A DNA stretch of 64,000 nucleotides from Microcebus murinus (taxonomy: Eukaryota; Chordata; Mammalia; Primates; Cheirogaleidae). This document shows, piece by piece, positions 34,931-47,340 of the stretch. The notes under the pieces were generated by a model that saw only the letters and a list, made by a program, of their open reading frames with translations, was not told the origin of the DNA and did not search any database. The translations under genes and the position numbers were made by a program. Each line of letters opens with the position of its first letter. Position 1 is the first letter of the stretch. Location: NCBI RefSeq assembly GCF_040939455.1, contig NC_134106.1, positions 75,275,001 through 75,339,000 of the forward strand, read 5' to 3'.

Positions 34931-36300
34931 GAGTCTAGAAATAAATTTTTACATTTATTGACCATTGATTTTTCAACAAGTGTGCCAAGACAAATCAATC
35001 GCCACACAAAAAAAGTCTTTCTAACAAATAATACTGAGATGACTGGATATCCACATGCAAAAGAATAAAGTTGGAACCCTTCCTCACACCATACACAAAA
35101 ACTAACTCAAAATGAATCATAGACCTAAATCTATAAGCTGAAACTGTAACACTCTGAGAAGAAAACATAGGAATAAATCCTCATGACCTTGGATTAGACA
35201 ATGGTTTCTTAGATATAATACCAAAAGCAAAGGCAACAGAAGAAAAAACAGATAAGCTGGACCTCATTAAAACTAAAAACTTTTGTTCATCAAAGAATAT
35301 TATCAGGAAAGTGAAAAGACGTCCAATGGAATGGGAGAAAATATTTGCAAATTATATCTCTGAAAAGGGAATGGTATCCAGAATATATAAAGAACTCATG
35401 TAACTCACTAATAAAAAGATCAATAACCCAATTTTAAAAATGGATAAAGGACCTGAATAAACATTTCTCCAAAGAAGATATACAAATGGCCAATAAGCAC
35501 ATGAAAAGATGTTTGATATAATTAGTCATTAGGGAAATGCAAATCAAAACCCCAATCAGATTCCATTTCATACTCACTAGGATGGCTATAACAAAAAAAG
35601 ACAGACAATAGCAAGTGTTGAGGATGTGGAGAAATTGGATATATTCACCTTATATTCTGCTGGTGAAAATATATAATGGTGCAACCACATTGAAAAACAA
35701 TAGTCTGGTAGTTCATCAAAATGTTAAATGTACAGTTACCATATGACCCAGCAATTCCACTACAAGGCAGAGAAATAAAAACATACACCCACACAAAAAT
35801 GTGTGCATGACTGTTGATAGCATTATTCACAATAGCCAAAAAGTAGAAGCAATGCAATGTCCATCAATTGATGAATGGATAAATAAAATGTAGTACGTCC
35901 ACACAAGAAAATATTTGAAATATAAAAAGAATGAAGTTCCAATACATACTATGACATGCATATATCTAGAAAACAGTATGCTAAGTGAATGACATCTGTC
36001 GTGAAAGAAAATCATGTATTATATGATTTTATCAATACGAAATGGCCAGAATGGGCAAATCTATAGAGAAAATAGATTAATTATTCCCTAGGGTTGAGGA
36101 AAAGGATAATTGCAAGTGAGCACAGGATTTCTTTTAGGAGTTGACAAAAATGTTGCAAAATTAGATTGTGGTGATGATGGTTGCACAACTCAGAAAATAT
36201 ACCAAAAGCCGTTGGGGTATGTACTTTAAATGGGGAAATTTTACAGAATGTGAATTATATCTCAATAAAGCTGTTTTTTATTAAAAAAAAGAAAAAAAAA

Positions 36301-37185
36301 GCAGTTGGGCAGTTCATTTTACTTCTTGAATTTCCACTTCGACACAACCAGAACCCTGGTGCTGCCGATGGGACGCAGTCTGCGTGCATCATAGATGTAT
36401 AGACATCCGTGTGCAGCTGTGTGGTAAATGCATAGAGAGCTTGAAGATTCCATAGAGCTGAGTGCAAAAATAGCAATTAAAATGTCCCCAGATGTTCACT
36501 TTGATGATAAAATAGAAGACTTCTGAAGTGTAACACAAAACCCACTTCAGGAACACTCCATGCAGAAGGTATGCTAAATTTAGCTGTCCTATTAAGCTAA
36601 TTTGTTGAACGAAAGCTACTAGGCTGGCATCTTTGGTTTTTCCAGCAATTCTCTTTAGACAGACAGGTTTGCTTTCCTAACTATGAATTTCCTTTTGCTT
36701 GTACATTATTCATAAGTTTTAAATGGCACCTTCTGTCACAGTTTTCCCCCAGATACTAAAAACTTCCTTCAAGTTCCATTATAATTTGAATCTGCAATTT
36801 CCTCCTCATAAGTAAACCACAAGAGTTACTTATGTTTAAATGAGATTATTGCTCTTTCTCCCTACTCCCTGGCCTGTAAGTGTAGGCATGATTTTAGACA
36901 ATCACCAGCCCAAGTAATTGGGAAGTAGAAGGATTTAAGGCTCATATAAATTGGAGTCCACGCCAACAACTTCTAGCACTACTGTCAAGACAAATAGTGC
37001 AGTACAAACCAAGAGGACTTTTGTGCAGTGCCCCGTGAAAATCTGGGCCCCATTAGCCTGTGGTCCATTGGCTTTTTCTTGGAGTCTAGGAAGAGGGGAG
37101 TGAAGAAGATTCTGGTTATTATTGGGTTGTTATGTGTAAGAGCATTGGGGACAAAGAGAGGAAACTAGAATTTATGACGCAATGC
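36301..37185. other. Unique sequence, no gene seen
   Basis: AT-rich DNA with no recognised repeat or coding frame. Confidence 0.4.
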
Positions 37186-37350
37186 CACATGTAGGTACTC
37201 TGCTAGGTGCATTCGCAGGGTGACCATAGTTAATCTGCAAAATAATTCTTCAAGGGAGGTATTAGTAAACCCAAATTTTTAGAAGAAACCAAATCCCAGC
37301 AAAGCTAAATCATTTTCCTGAGGTCCTAGGACAAGCCAAGATCATGTTGG
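37186..37350 (-). repeat. MIR SINE, antisense
   Basis: A decayed antisense MIR pattern: 'ggtactctgctaggtgcattcgc', 'ctgcaaaataattcttcaagggagg', 'ctaaatcattttcctgaggtcctaggac'. Confidence 0.55.
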
Positions 37351-38794
37351 ACCTTGATTTTGAACACATACCATCCCCTCAAGTTCTCTACTAAGGTAAT
37401 TTTGTGCTGGCACAGGAGCCCTCTGGCCTATGCCCAGGCCAGGGGGGTTGGCTGTGGGTCAGCCATGAGGCCATTTTCTCTGTGAGGAAGCAAATGTCTG
37501 AGACTGTATCCACCATAAAAGCCCAGGCTACACAAGAGAGAAAACAGATGCAGTCTAATCATTAAAAGTACACTAAATATTTATCAGCAGGTCATCTTCA
37601 GGGAAATCACTTAAAATATTTATTCATTCAAATTATTCAATTGTCTTTCTCTTCACATGAATGTTGGGAATGAATGTGTACTATAAGGAGAAGAAAATAG
37701 ATGCCCTCCACTGTCAACAAGCAAGTGAGCAATGCTTTCTGTTATGAAAAAATAAAGAAAGAGCAAAACTTAAATATTATCTGAAAGGAGAATGCTGAGC
37801 TTTCTACCCAAACTAGAAAAGCAACACACTCTTTTGAAGCAGGAGTACATCAACTCCCCAAGCTGGAATACTAGAACAACCCTGTAGGTTGGATAACACT
37901 GAGCTGCGGGCATCCGTGTGCTAGAACAGGCTGTGAGAGGGGGAACACGGTGGGGGCCCAGGGCTGGGTTTTTGCTCTCCGTTCCCATTGAGGAACACGA
38001 CCAAAAGGATTGGGGGGACTGAGAGTCAGGGACCTGCCCTTTTAGATCAGCAGTCTGGCCCTGCACAAAAGAATTGTGACGCATTGTTTACAAGAAGACA
38101 ATTTCCACTCCTCATAACAAGATCTGAAAATTCAGACCCTGTTAACAGATTGAACGGTTTCACTTTCAGAGGAAAGTTCGCAGCCCCCCACCCAGATCAT
38201 CCGTACTACCTGGAGGCAGGCCACCCGCCTGGAGGGACACAGACAGCGGGACCCTGGACACCATGCCAGCCTCTCCCAGACGGCACGCTGCAGACCGCTC
38301 ACCAAACAACAGTGCTCTCTGGACCGCGGGTCAGGAAACATGGAGGAAAGTTTTGGGGTAACGCACAGACAAGCCAGTAGGAATCTGTCTTGGGGGAAGC
38401 CAGCGGCGTAACTGGCTGATTTCATGAGCAAGTATGAGAAACCTTAGCCAAAACCCAGTTTTCAGGAAGCAGACCTGGCCTGCGGGAGGGGCTCAGTGGA
38501 TCACAGCTCAAAGCTGGGCAGCAGCTCCAGGAGATGACTCTGAGCCTAGAAAGGGGACAGAAAACTGAGATGGCGACAAATTCAGTTCTGCTGCAAGGCT
38601 GACTCCCGTCAAATGCTGAGACTCCGCAGTCACAAGGACCTTGGGGAAAGTCCAGAGTCCAGGCCAGGGGTGGGAGCAGAGTGCTGTGATCCACAGGTAG
38701 AGGCCATCGGAGAAAATATTTGTTCAGTAACACCGATCCCAGTTGTTTAAAATGCTAAACTAATTTTTAATATTAAAGTTAATATATGCATATG
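37351..38794. other. Unique sequence, no gene seen
   Basis: No firm repeat. Open frames of 99 to 130 codons at 37770-38733 overlap on both strands and have no domain. Confidence 0.4.
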
Positions 38795-39082
<288 letters not shown>

Positions 39083-39255
39083 AGTAATATATGCATGTGA
39101 CTTAAAAGTTCGTATAAAAAGAAAAGACATCCTCCAGAAATTCTCCACACCTGCCCAGCACCCTATAACTAACTACTAGTAACAATCTCTTATATATCCT
39201 ACCAGATAGCATGTGTGCCCTTCTGTGTGTGTGTGCTTGTGCACACGTATACCCA

Positions 39256-39990
39256 CACTTATATGTGGGTTTGGACCATCATCCCGAATGTTGAAATCCC
39301 AAAAGATCAAACTCTTGAAAATATAATTAAAAAAAAATTTTTTTAAAGACATATATTTACATTTTAAGAGGGGGGTTTATTTGAGAAACATAAAAACGTG
39401 ACGGAACACTTCATAGTTCAATTTACGCAATAAAATAGACAATAATAACATTTTCAAACATACACACTCAGGTATACTAACAATAGCAGTTGCACGGGTA
39501 GAGCAGTTATGAGCAGCCAAACCATATTCATAGACATAGCTTGCACAGCTGTGTTCACCTGAAATACCATAAAGGGCAGCTTTCGCTTTATGATGAGATC
39601 AATCAAACGCTGGGATGGGTCACTCCCGCACACACAGTCTCCCAGAGAGTCAAGACCCCGAGAAGCTTTATCTCTCACAAACGAGTATGTGCAAAAGGGA
39701 TGTCTCTTCATTTGTTGAAGAAGCTTCAACTTTTTTACATACAAGCACAATGCTTACGCACACAGCCAACATTGTGATGATGCACTTTTGCAGAGTCACA
39801 TTTGCAAAAAAAAATGCATAAAATGAATTAGAACTTCCTACAAGTCTTTGCATAAGTTACACTTTCAGTATTGGAAATGCTGCAAAGATGAAATACATAG
39901 CATAGTGAAGTGTAAAAAAAATAATGCTGACAATTTAAAATACATCTGAAAACAAAGAAAAACTAAAAAGAAAATTTGGAATATGAAAAT
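39256..39990. mobile_element. Possible MuDR-type (Ricksha-like) DNA transposon remnant
   Basis: The start 'ggaccatcatcccgaatgttgaaatcccaaaagatc' resembles the repeated 'cccgaaat...atcccgaaag' terminal sequence that I associate with mammalian Ricksha elements. The rest is AT-rich with incidental frames on both strands (39454-39853). The right end was not found. This is a weak call. Confidence 0.35.
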
Positions 39991-40415
39991 GTATTATGGG
40001 ATAGATTGTGGGCAACTGCACAGAGGTAGTCCATAAGAACTGGCTGACTTTCATGGTCATTAACTATATTTTGAAGTCTTGCATCAAGAGGAATAGCTGC
40101 TTTTTTTCTTTTAGGGCATGGCTCTCCTCAGAGAATACATTCACATTCATTTTCTACATGGCACTGCTCTTTTTGAAATTATTTTATAATTCAATATACA
40201 CTGACACGAGCATTCCCTATTAAATTTTCCCATCTTCTTTGCCATGTGTGGTTTTGGCTACGCAGAGATCCCTTCCCCATGCACACTCATGCAAACCACA
40301 AGTTTGGGGAAAACAGCACTGCTGCTGTAGCAGCCTCTCCTACAGTCTCAGAAGGAGTTTAATTGCCAGAGTCTTATGTAGAGCTTTTTGGCAATGTTTA
40401 AATTGTTCACACCAC
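39991..40415. other. Unassigned sequence
   Basis: No repeat or coding evidence recognised. Confidence 0.35.
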
Positions 40416-40745
40416 TGTATATAGCAGTTCTAGTTCCAGGAATCCATCCTACAGACATAGTCACATACAGGCACAAATATGCACACACAAGGTCATTCAC
40501 CACAGCGTTGTTTGTGTTATGGTGGAACTACAGCATAAAAACAGAAATGTCTGTCAGTAGAAGGCTGGTTAAATGAATCTCAGTCTATCTAACTATGGAA
40601 CAATAACATAAACCCTACTGAAACATTTCTAAGCCATACTGCTAGGTTAAAAAAAAAAAAGTAGCAGCACAATCCATACAGTATGGTTAAAAATATAATT
40701 TAAGTGCATATATTAATATTTACTGCCCTCTGTGGGAAGCATACT
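40416..40745 (+). repeat. Old L1 (L1ME-like) 3' end
   Basis: Phrases such as 'aggaatccatcctacagaca', 'ggtcattcaccacagcg', 'gaaggctggttaaatgaatc' follow the order of the old L1 ORF2 C-terminal/3' end, with an A-run near 40651-40662. Confidence 0.6.
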
Positions 40746-40884
40746 TGCTTCCTATACCTGGGATTATGTTGAAAGGTGTGTTGGGTACAGGAAGAGTACA
40801 GGGCAGGTGGGGATTGTTGATTTTCACTCTATTTCTGGATTGCTTCTATCTTGTGCATCTGTTCTTCTTTCCTTTCAATCTATG

Positions 40885-42470
40885 TCAGCGGTGAGGAACC
40901 TTTTCATGTTGGAAGGCCACATTAATTTAGCTGTAGTCAAGTAAGGCCTCATTCAAGAAACTTCAATTTGATATACTTAAAAATGTACAGCATTTTGTAA
41001 AAATCTAACTACTACTATGGACTTAATAATTTCAAAAAATGAAAACTATTTGTTAATTTTAAACTTAACTAACTTGTTATTGACTTGGTTTTGTCTGTTT
41101 TTTGTTGTAAAGCATTTGAATATTTGGTTGCAGCATGGGGGTCTGCAGTTTCAGTTGGTCCTCTAGATGGGTATCGGTCATTTGTGATCTTAAGTAAAGC
41201 TTTCCTTGCATTCTCCAATTAATAGGTCTATAACAGCTGTGTATTTTTCAAATGACTCACATATATCATCCTGTCATCAATGCCCTTTGCTAATTAGGGA
41301 AAATGTTCATCTGAAATTTGAAAAAAGATAGCTTTTATCAAAATGCTTGGATTTTTTGGGCACATTTCATATATAGGCTTAGTTTTACCTTGCAAAGAAA
41401 TATTCGAGTCATTTTGATTTGACATGATATCACATAGAAATGCTGCATTCCTACAGAAATCTTCTTTCAATAATTCATGTTGCTGATTCTGTTCATAAAT
41501 TTCATAAATTTTAACTTCATAAAATTTAACTATCCATTCTCATAAAGATAAAATTTCAGCTAACACCTGTCCCTGTGATAGCCAAAGCACTTTAGAATGA
41601 TACAGCAAATCCACACTCATACCTCATGGTTCAACTTTAGCATGCTACAAAACTGACCATGCCATGTTGCATTTGCACAAATACAGCTAACAATAGTTAT
41701 AACTTGTTACTGAGTGTTACTTAAAATAGCTTTAGCACAGAGGTTTTGCTGATGCAATATAAAATGAAAAGAAATGAGAGTATCTGGATCTGCTAATACT
41801 TTTTTTTTTTATCTGTGCAACAAACCCTTCACGTTTTCCTGTCATGGAAGGTGCGCCATCAGTACATACACTCACTACATTTACCAAATTCAGTCTAACC
41901 TCATGACATTTATCCTGAAAGTTGTTAAGGATACCTATTCTCTGGGTTCTTTTCCCAAGAGTGCCCAAAGCAAGGAACTCTTCACAGCACAGAAAATCTT
42001 CTGTTTTGACCAGAATGAAGTATAAAACTTGTGCTGAGCCAATAGTATCAGTTGATTCACCCAAAGCAATTGAATAATATATTTTTTCCTTTTGAAGTAT
42101 TGCATGAACTTGCTCTGTTAAGTTGAAGGCTAATTTATGTTGCCAGTCAATTATGGTTCTCCTCCAAAGAGGCAGTTGTCTGCACTTTGAAACGTTGTCC
42201 AGGTCCAAGCATCCTACAGCTTTGACGATTCTATCACAATTTCTGCATCACTGAATGGCTTCCCTTCCACCCCACCCCACTCCCACCCCCGCCCCCCAGT
42301 ATATGAACTACTTTATAAGTTGCTTTCGCGGTCTTATTTCCAAGTCTTATTGCTGCTTGAAAGAGATGTCTTTGCTTGACCTTCATCTTGGCAGCAGTGA
42401 TCTAAGCCCTGTTGTACTCCTCCACAGTCAGCTGGGGACTGCCCTTGAGTCATTTGTTTAAAATGTGAAT
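40885..42470 (-). pseudogene. hAT-Charlie transposase relic
   Basis: On the minus strand an open stretch of 158 codons (41732-42208) reads as a hAT transposase: S-T-D-T-x-G-S-A-Q-V-L-Y-F, E-E-F-L-A-L-G-T-L, and C-T-D-G-A-P-S-M-T-G-K-R-E-G-F-V. hAT transposases cut and paste DNA with a DDE core. N-terminal text continues to about 42395 (start M-K-V-K-Q-R) but is broken by a C-rich low-complexity insertion at 42266-42299, and the C-terminal part (40940-41730) is full of stops. The element's left end is 'cagcggtgaggaacc' near 40887. No intact gene remains. This family is related to ZBED-type host genes, but there is no sign of domestication here. Confidence 0.8.
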
Positions 42471-43684
42471 TTGTTGCTAACAATTAAGAATTAGAAGATT
42501 TCACTTTTTAAAAAAAATATCAGATTTTGGGTTAGCTTTGAAAAGCAATGAGATGGGGCTACTACACAAGGCCTTCTGCAAAATGGGATGTTATGTGTTG
42601 TCTAGCAGGTATGTGTTGGCTCCACGTGGCCGTTGAACACTTGAAACATGACCAGCGGGACTCCGGGAAACAGCTCGTGGGGAAGACTCCGCTCTAAATA
42701 TCCAGAAAAACACATGGGGACAGCCCTAATTTTCCCCCAGGCATAGGAGAACTTGTCCTCTGTCCTCTGTCCCCCTATGTGTTTAAACAGGATGTGAAGG
42801 AATTACTCAAGTTTTCTGAAGGGTCCCATGAGACCTGCTTGCTCAGTGCAGCTATTACAAGCCACCTGCCTGAAGGTCACCCTGAAGGGGCTCCACCCAG
42901 GCCTTCAATTAGAAAGTTAGTCCATGCAGTGACTTAGGGGAGGTGGGTAGGGGCTATTGGGGTCTAGATACACACAGAAAGAGGTTCCAGCTGCCCCATC
43001 TGCTCACCTGGGGACAGTGAGGGGCTAGTGGCAGCTCTGCTAGGTGGCTGAGGGTCAGGAGAGTATAGTGGCTCTCCTGAGTGGCTCAGGAATGAACTCT
43101 GGAGACAGACACCCTGGGCTTGAATTACTCACTGGTCATTTGCTCGTGTGGCCAATAAATAAGGGGAGGGTCACTCAGGCAAGCATAGGGCTTGCAAGGA
43201 CTCCAGTGCAGCACAGAGTCACTCAGACCTAGTCCTGGCCTGGCCCAGCTGGAAGAGACATGAGCCACAATGAGTGCTGGTGTGTCCCCCTGTGGTGGCA
43301 GGCCCTGCGGGAAGGAGCAGCAGAACAGAACACAGCCACGCCAGTGAGCTCACCCCTTACACTTTCACCATTGTAGGGAGTTGAAAAAATGGTGGTCTAC
43401 TCAGTTGATGCCCCCCAAAGAGAAGGTTGATCAAAAGATAAAGATATTTACTTAGCAAGGCTTTTGGGATGACAGAAATGCAGTTTCCTGGAAACTTATG
43501 AAAGTTTCCTAGACTGGAAGTGTGTGGCCAGCCCATGCCTTAAATAATACTATCAACCACCACGTTTGCACAGAGTTTACGATACACATAGCCATCCCTG
43601 GGATGAGACTGGAGATGTTGAGTATTCACAATGTCAGTGGGCTCCAGGGGCAGGGGCGAGGGCAGCAAGTGAGGGAGAAGCTCT
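42471..43684. other. Unique sequence, with a possible short MIR fragment
   Basis: 'ggagacagacaccctgggcttgaattact' near 43099 looks like a piece of MIR. No coding evidence. Confidence 0.35.
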
Positions 43685-43880
43685 CCATCTCCTGACTGTG
43701 TGACCTGGGCCAAGTGTCCTACCCTCTCTGTGCTTCAGTCACCTCAGCAACAGAGTGGGACAATCAGTACCTACTCCCAGGGTTGTTACAATAATAAAAA
43801 TGAATACTATAGGTGAAGTGCTCAGAGCAGTACCTGGCCCACGGGCAAGAATCCAAGAAATGTCAGCTGCCACCATCACG
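43685..43880 (+). repeat. MIR SINE
   Basis: Sense MIR: 'ctgtgtgacctgggccaagtgtcctaccctctctgtgcttcag' (43697 onward), 'cagggttgttacaataataaaaatgaa', 'gtgctcagagcagtacctggcccac'. Confidence 0.8.
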
Positions 43881-44740
43881 ATGTTACCTCCATGCCCATG
43901 GATGGTTTTTCCAGAGGGACCACTTTGGGAAACACACCAGACCTGCCTATATGTGGTGTTGGCAAGATAAGCAACTCCAGCAGAGCCATGGAAGGACAAG
44001 TGAGTAAGATGTCTATGTACTAGGAGAAGAGACTGGAAAACAAAGACCAGGTGAGTGAGATCTGAAAACTGACAGCGAGTGAGATTCCTTCCAGGATTCA
44101 CATGGGCCAGCAGGAAAGAGCATTCATGTCAAAGGAAATCAATCCCTCGTGTGTACTGTTGATGGCGACTTCTTTTCCCAGGAGGGAAAAGATGCTTCCA
44201 CTAATCTTGAACCAGGAGTGGGGCGCAGCCAGCTCCAGAGAAAATGCGGCAGGGCCACAAATGACAGTCCCTGGAGGAATTCGTCAGGGGAAATGATAAA
44301 GCAGGACGGAGCAACCACAAAAAACAAACTTTTAAAATAAGTTTCACTTAGATACTCTCTGAACAGCGTGGTACTCACTTTATGCTTAAAATAATTCTGA
44401 AGCTTAAATACTTTTTCTCTGTGGACTACATGAAATTCTTCATACAAAAAGAGAGTCTCCAGAAAACATACCCACGTGTAAATAAATCCACTCCCCAGGA
44501 CCCTCACTGACACTGCTGTCCGGAGGCCACCACGCCCTGCCAGCCACAAATCAGGTGCCACAGCCTGCCACTGGCTTACACGCTCTAGCCGTGGGTGAGC
44601 CTGGCTAAACCCTCCTCCTCACGAATCATTTTCTTTAGTTTTTGCTTCTTTTTTAAAATAGTGCCCACTGCTCTGGAGACAGACTAAAAGATGATTTTAT
44701 TTTGTCACTGAAACAAAAACTTCACTCAGATACACTGAGA
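43881..44740. other. Unique sequence, no gene seen
   Basis: Open frames at 43813-44561 lie on both strands and show no domain. Confidence 0.4.
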
Positions 44741-45110
44741 AATACAATCATTTTCTGTCCATCAAGAGGGGACAGGCTGAATAAATCCACCATGAAATAC
44801 TGGTCAATTTATAAATAAGGCAGATCTTGATTCAACGACATGCAATGGTCCCACATTATTCTGTGGGAACAAGCCAAGTTGTAGAACAATGCACAGATGA
44901 TGCTATCACTTACATGCAAAAATGCACACACACACACACACACGTGTAAGTGCATACAAATCATCCAGAAAGATACCCACTAAAGTGACAATAGCGCTGA
45001 CCTCTAGAAAGAGCAGAGTAGAGGCAGCTAAGGAGAGTTCTAAGGTTTATAATAAGAATGTGCTCCATGTGTCACGTGTGCAATTAAAAACAAAATTTAA
45101 AAATAGAGTT
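44741..45110 (+). repeat. Old L1 3'-end fragment with a (CA)9 run
   Basis: 'gtccatcaagaggggacagg', 'ctgaataaatccaccatgaaatac' and 'gatgctatcacttacatgcaaa' follow an old L1 3' end. A CA run lies at 44926-44943. Confidence 0.55.
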
Positions 45111-47040
45111 ATCTTGAAATAATCACAAATACTCATTCCTTCAGTGCCTCTTAGGTCGGCTGCTTCTCATCAGGCTTGAAATAAAAGGTGAGTCATCATT
45201 CCTCTGAAACATCCTTTTCTTCACAGAATTGAGACCCATGCTCAGTTTCAGAATGTGAAATCAGGCCACAGTTCAAAGATCGAGAAATGCAAAGTTAAGG
45301 TAAAGTAAAAACGAAGGGGTTTGGGAGGCGGATCAGAGGCGGCAGCTCTCGGGACCAGCTCCAGGCGACCCCACCCTGCACACAAAGCCACAAGCCCCCC
45401 TGCGACCCTCGCCAGCCAGGCAGTGCAGCCCCCAGGCAGCCATGCCCAGCCCTTCCTTCAGCGTTTATAACTGGAAACCAGAAACATTCAATTGCATTTT
45501 TATAACAGGCACACTTCGGCTTTTGGATATTGATTCCTCTATTTCTAGTTGACACTTGTTTTCACAGCTACCAGAAAGTACTCTGAAGGTCCTGATTTTA
45601 AAAGTCCTTTCAGAAGCATGGAAAACCAGACATCATTCACCATACAGATGTAAGGAATAAAACCATCTGTCAGCTTAGCGGGAAGGCAACTGCTTGCCTG
45701 GCCACCTCTCACACCCCGACTGCCCCCACCTGCACATCCACCCACTTGCTAGAAAACCTGCGCCGACAGGTGCCTGATCAGAGTGAGGCCTGTTGGCAAG
45801 GAGGCTCCCGTGAGACACAGCCCCAGAACCTGGACAAGAGGCTGCTCGGGATGAAACTGGCAGTCCACCCAACTCAGAGCTCCAAGCAGATGTGCCGACA
45901 TGTTCTCCAGGCACAGGACCCAGAAGTGGGACTGTATTGCAGTTGATGAAAGCCTGGCTAAGTCCACAGAGCCCCGAAAGCACAGGCAAGCCTGAATCTT
46001 GGAGGCAAACATGGGCCGTGCTCTCTCTCCTTGGAGAGACAGTCACAGCTAAAGCAAGGAAGTGTTTGGTCTCCTTGGAAAGGCTGTCCCCTTGTGGGTG
46101 TATATTTCCTTAGCTGAGAGGCACTTCTGAAGAACCCAGAACTGAGCAAGTCTGAAAGAGAATTTGACCTCCTAAGAGCATGTCCACAAGAATGGACTGT
46201 TCTGGTGGGTCTGACTCTGCCCCCACCCCAGATCACTGGACAGGTAGCTGAATGTAGAGGAATGAATGGCTTTGGCTCCCTATGAGCCTGGTTAAAGCTG
46301 AGTCCTGCCCTTGACAGGTGGAGATCCGCTTGTGTTCAGCTCTGGGGACTCCTCCTTCTCAAGGGCCATGGAAACCTTCAGTGAGTATCTCCCATCACAC
46401 CTCTCCCACTTGTCCTACAGGAAGTCATTCAACAGAAAATGTTCTCCTTCCCATTTTCCCCCAACAGAACAGAATGTTCTGTTCCTATAGGACATGCTCT
46501 GAGAAAGTGCAGATTTGAGCAAAGTCACCAAAGCAGTTAGTGACAGGAGTTAGGATGGGGACTTGGGTCTTTGGTTTTTAAGACACTTGCTGAAACATCT
46601 ACATTTTTTGGTACAAAACCAACAAGTATACTCAGGGGCTCTTCTAAGCATAGTGTAACTTCTCTGCCCCAATGCAGGGATCTGAGTCACTCTGACCTGT
46701 CCTCCCTAGTGGAGAAGAAGTAGAAGAGGGAGGAAAAGCAGAAATTGGAGCTCTAGCCTCAGTACACCCCCAAAGAAATATACACACAAGTCACACAAGT
46801 TGTGAAACTAGCAGCAATGCCTGCATTGTCTCTAATTTCTACTCGAGGGGCACAGCTGTCTAGTTCTTAAAGATTTCTCATCATAATGAAATTAAAGGAG
46901 AAACAAAGGACCCAAATTATATGTACCCACCATAGAGACAATCATCCTCATGTAAAGGACAGGTGCTCTGAGAACCCTGGGGGCCGGAATCCCAGGTGTG
47001 CAGCTGGGGAAGTCTGGCCTGAAGGAATGGAAGGAGACCA
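45111..47040. other. Unique sequence, no gene seen
   Basis: No repeat family recognised. Open frames of 66 to 123 codons on both strands have no domain. Confidence 0.4.
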
Positions 47041-47044
47041 AACA

Positions 47045-47145
47045 TCTCAGAATCAGGCAACTTGGGTTTGGGTCTTGCCCTGCCATCAACCAGCTGGAGA
47101 CTCAGGGAAAATCTCCTAATCTCCAGGGCTTCTGTTTCTATGGCC
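47045..47145 (+). repeat. MIR SINE fragment
   Basis: 'caggcaacttgggtttgggtcttgccctgccatcaaccagctgg' is a decayed sense MIR core region. Confidence 0.6.
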
Positions 47146-47340
47146 ATATAATATTTCATTACAGAAACACATCATAATTTAGTTAACCTTTTCCCACTGT
47201 TATGTAGTTTCCAATTTTGTATATTATGAATAACAGAGAGAAACATCTCTGTAGCATGGAACATTTTCTGCATCTTGGATTACTTTATTAGTATAGATTC
47301 TAAAGGTCCTTATTATAAATTTACATTTCAGTGTCTCTGA
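47146..47340 (-). repeat. Old L1 3'-end fragment, antisense
   Basis: 'catcataatttagttaacct', 'gtagtttccaattttgtatattatgaataac' and 'ctgcatcttggattactt' follow the antisense old L1 3' end. Confidence 0.55.

Larger units (their letters stand above)
22381..36300 (+). mobile_element. Old L1 LINE hosting three later insertions
   Basis: One plus-strand old L1 can be followed through 22381-23864 (5' UTR/ORF1-like), 27858-29076 (ORF1 to the start of ORF2), 33696-34572 and 34931-36300 (reverse-transcriptase region to 3' end). It is interrupted by a younger L1, a provirus and an Alu, each with target duplications. After removing the provirus the text joins as 'ctctctataagagacacat', which matches the usual L1 ORF2 order. 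ORF2 text jumps to the reverse-transcriptase region near 33885, so part of ORF2 is deleted. The 3' end has 'gtgaattatatctcaataaagc' and an A-rich tail near 36277-36300. All frames are decayed. Confidence 0.8.
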
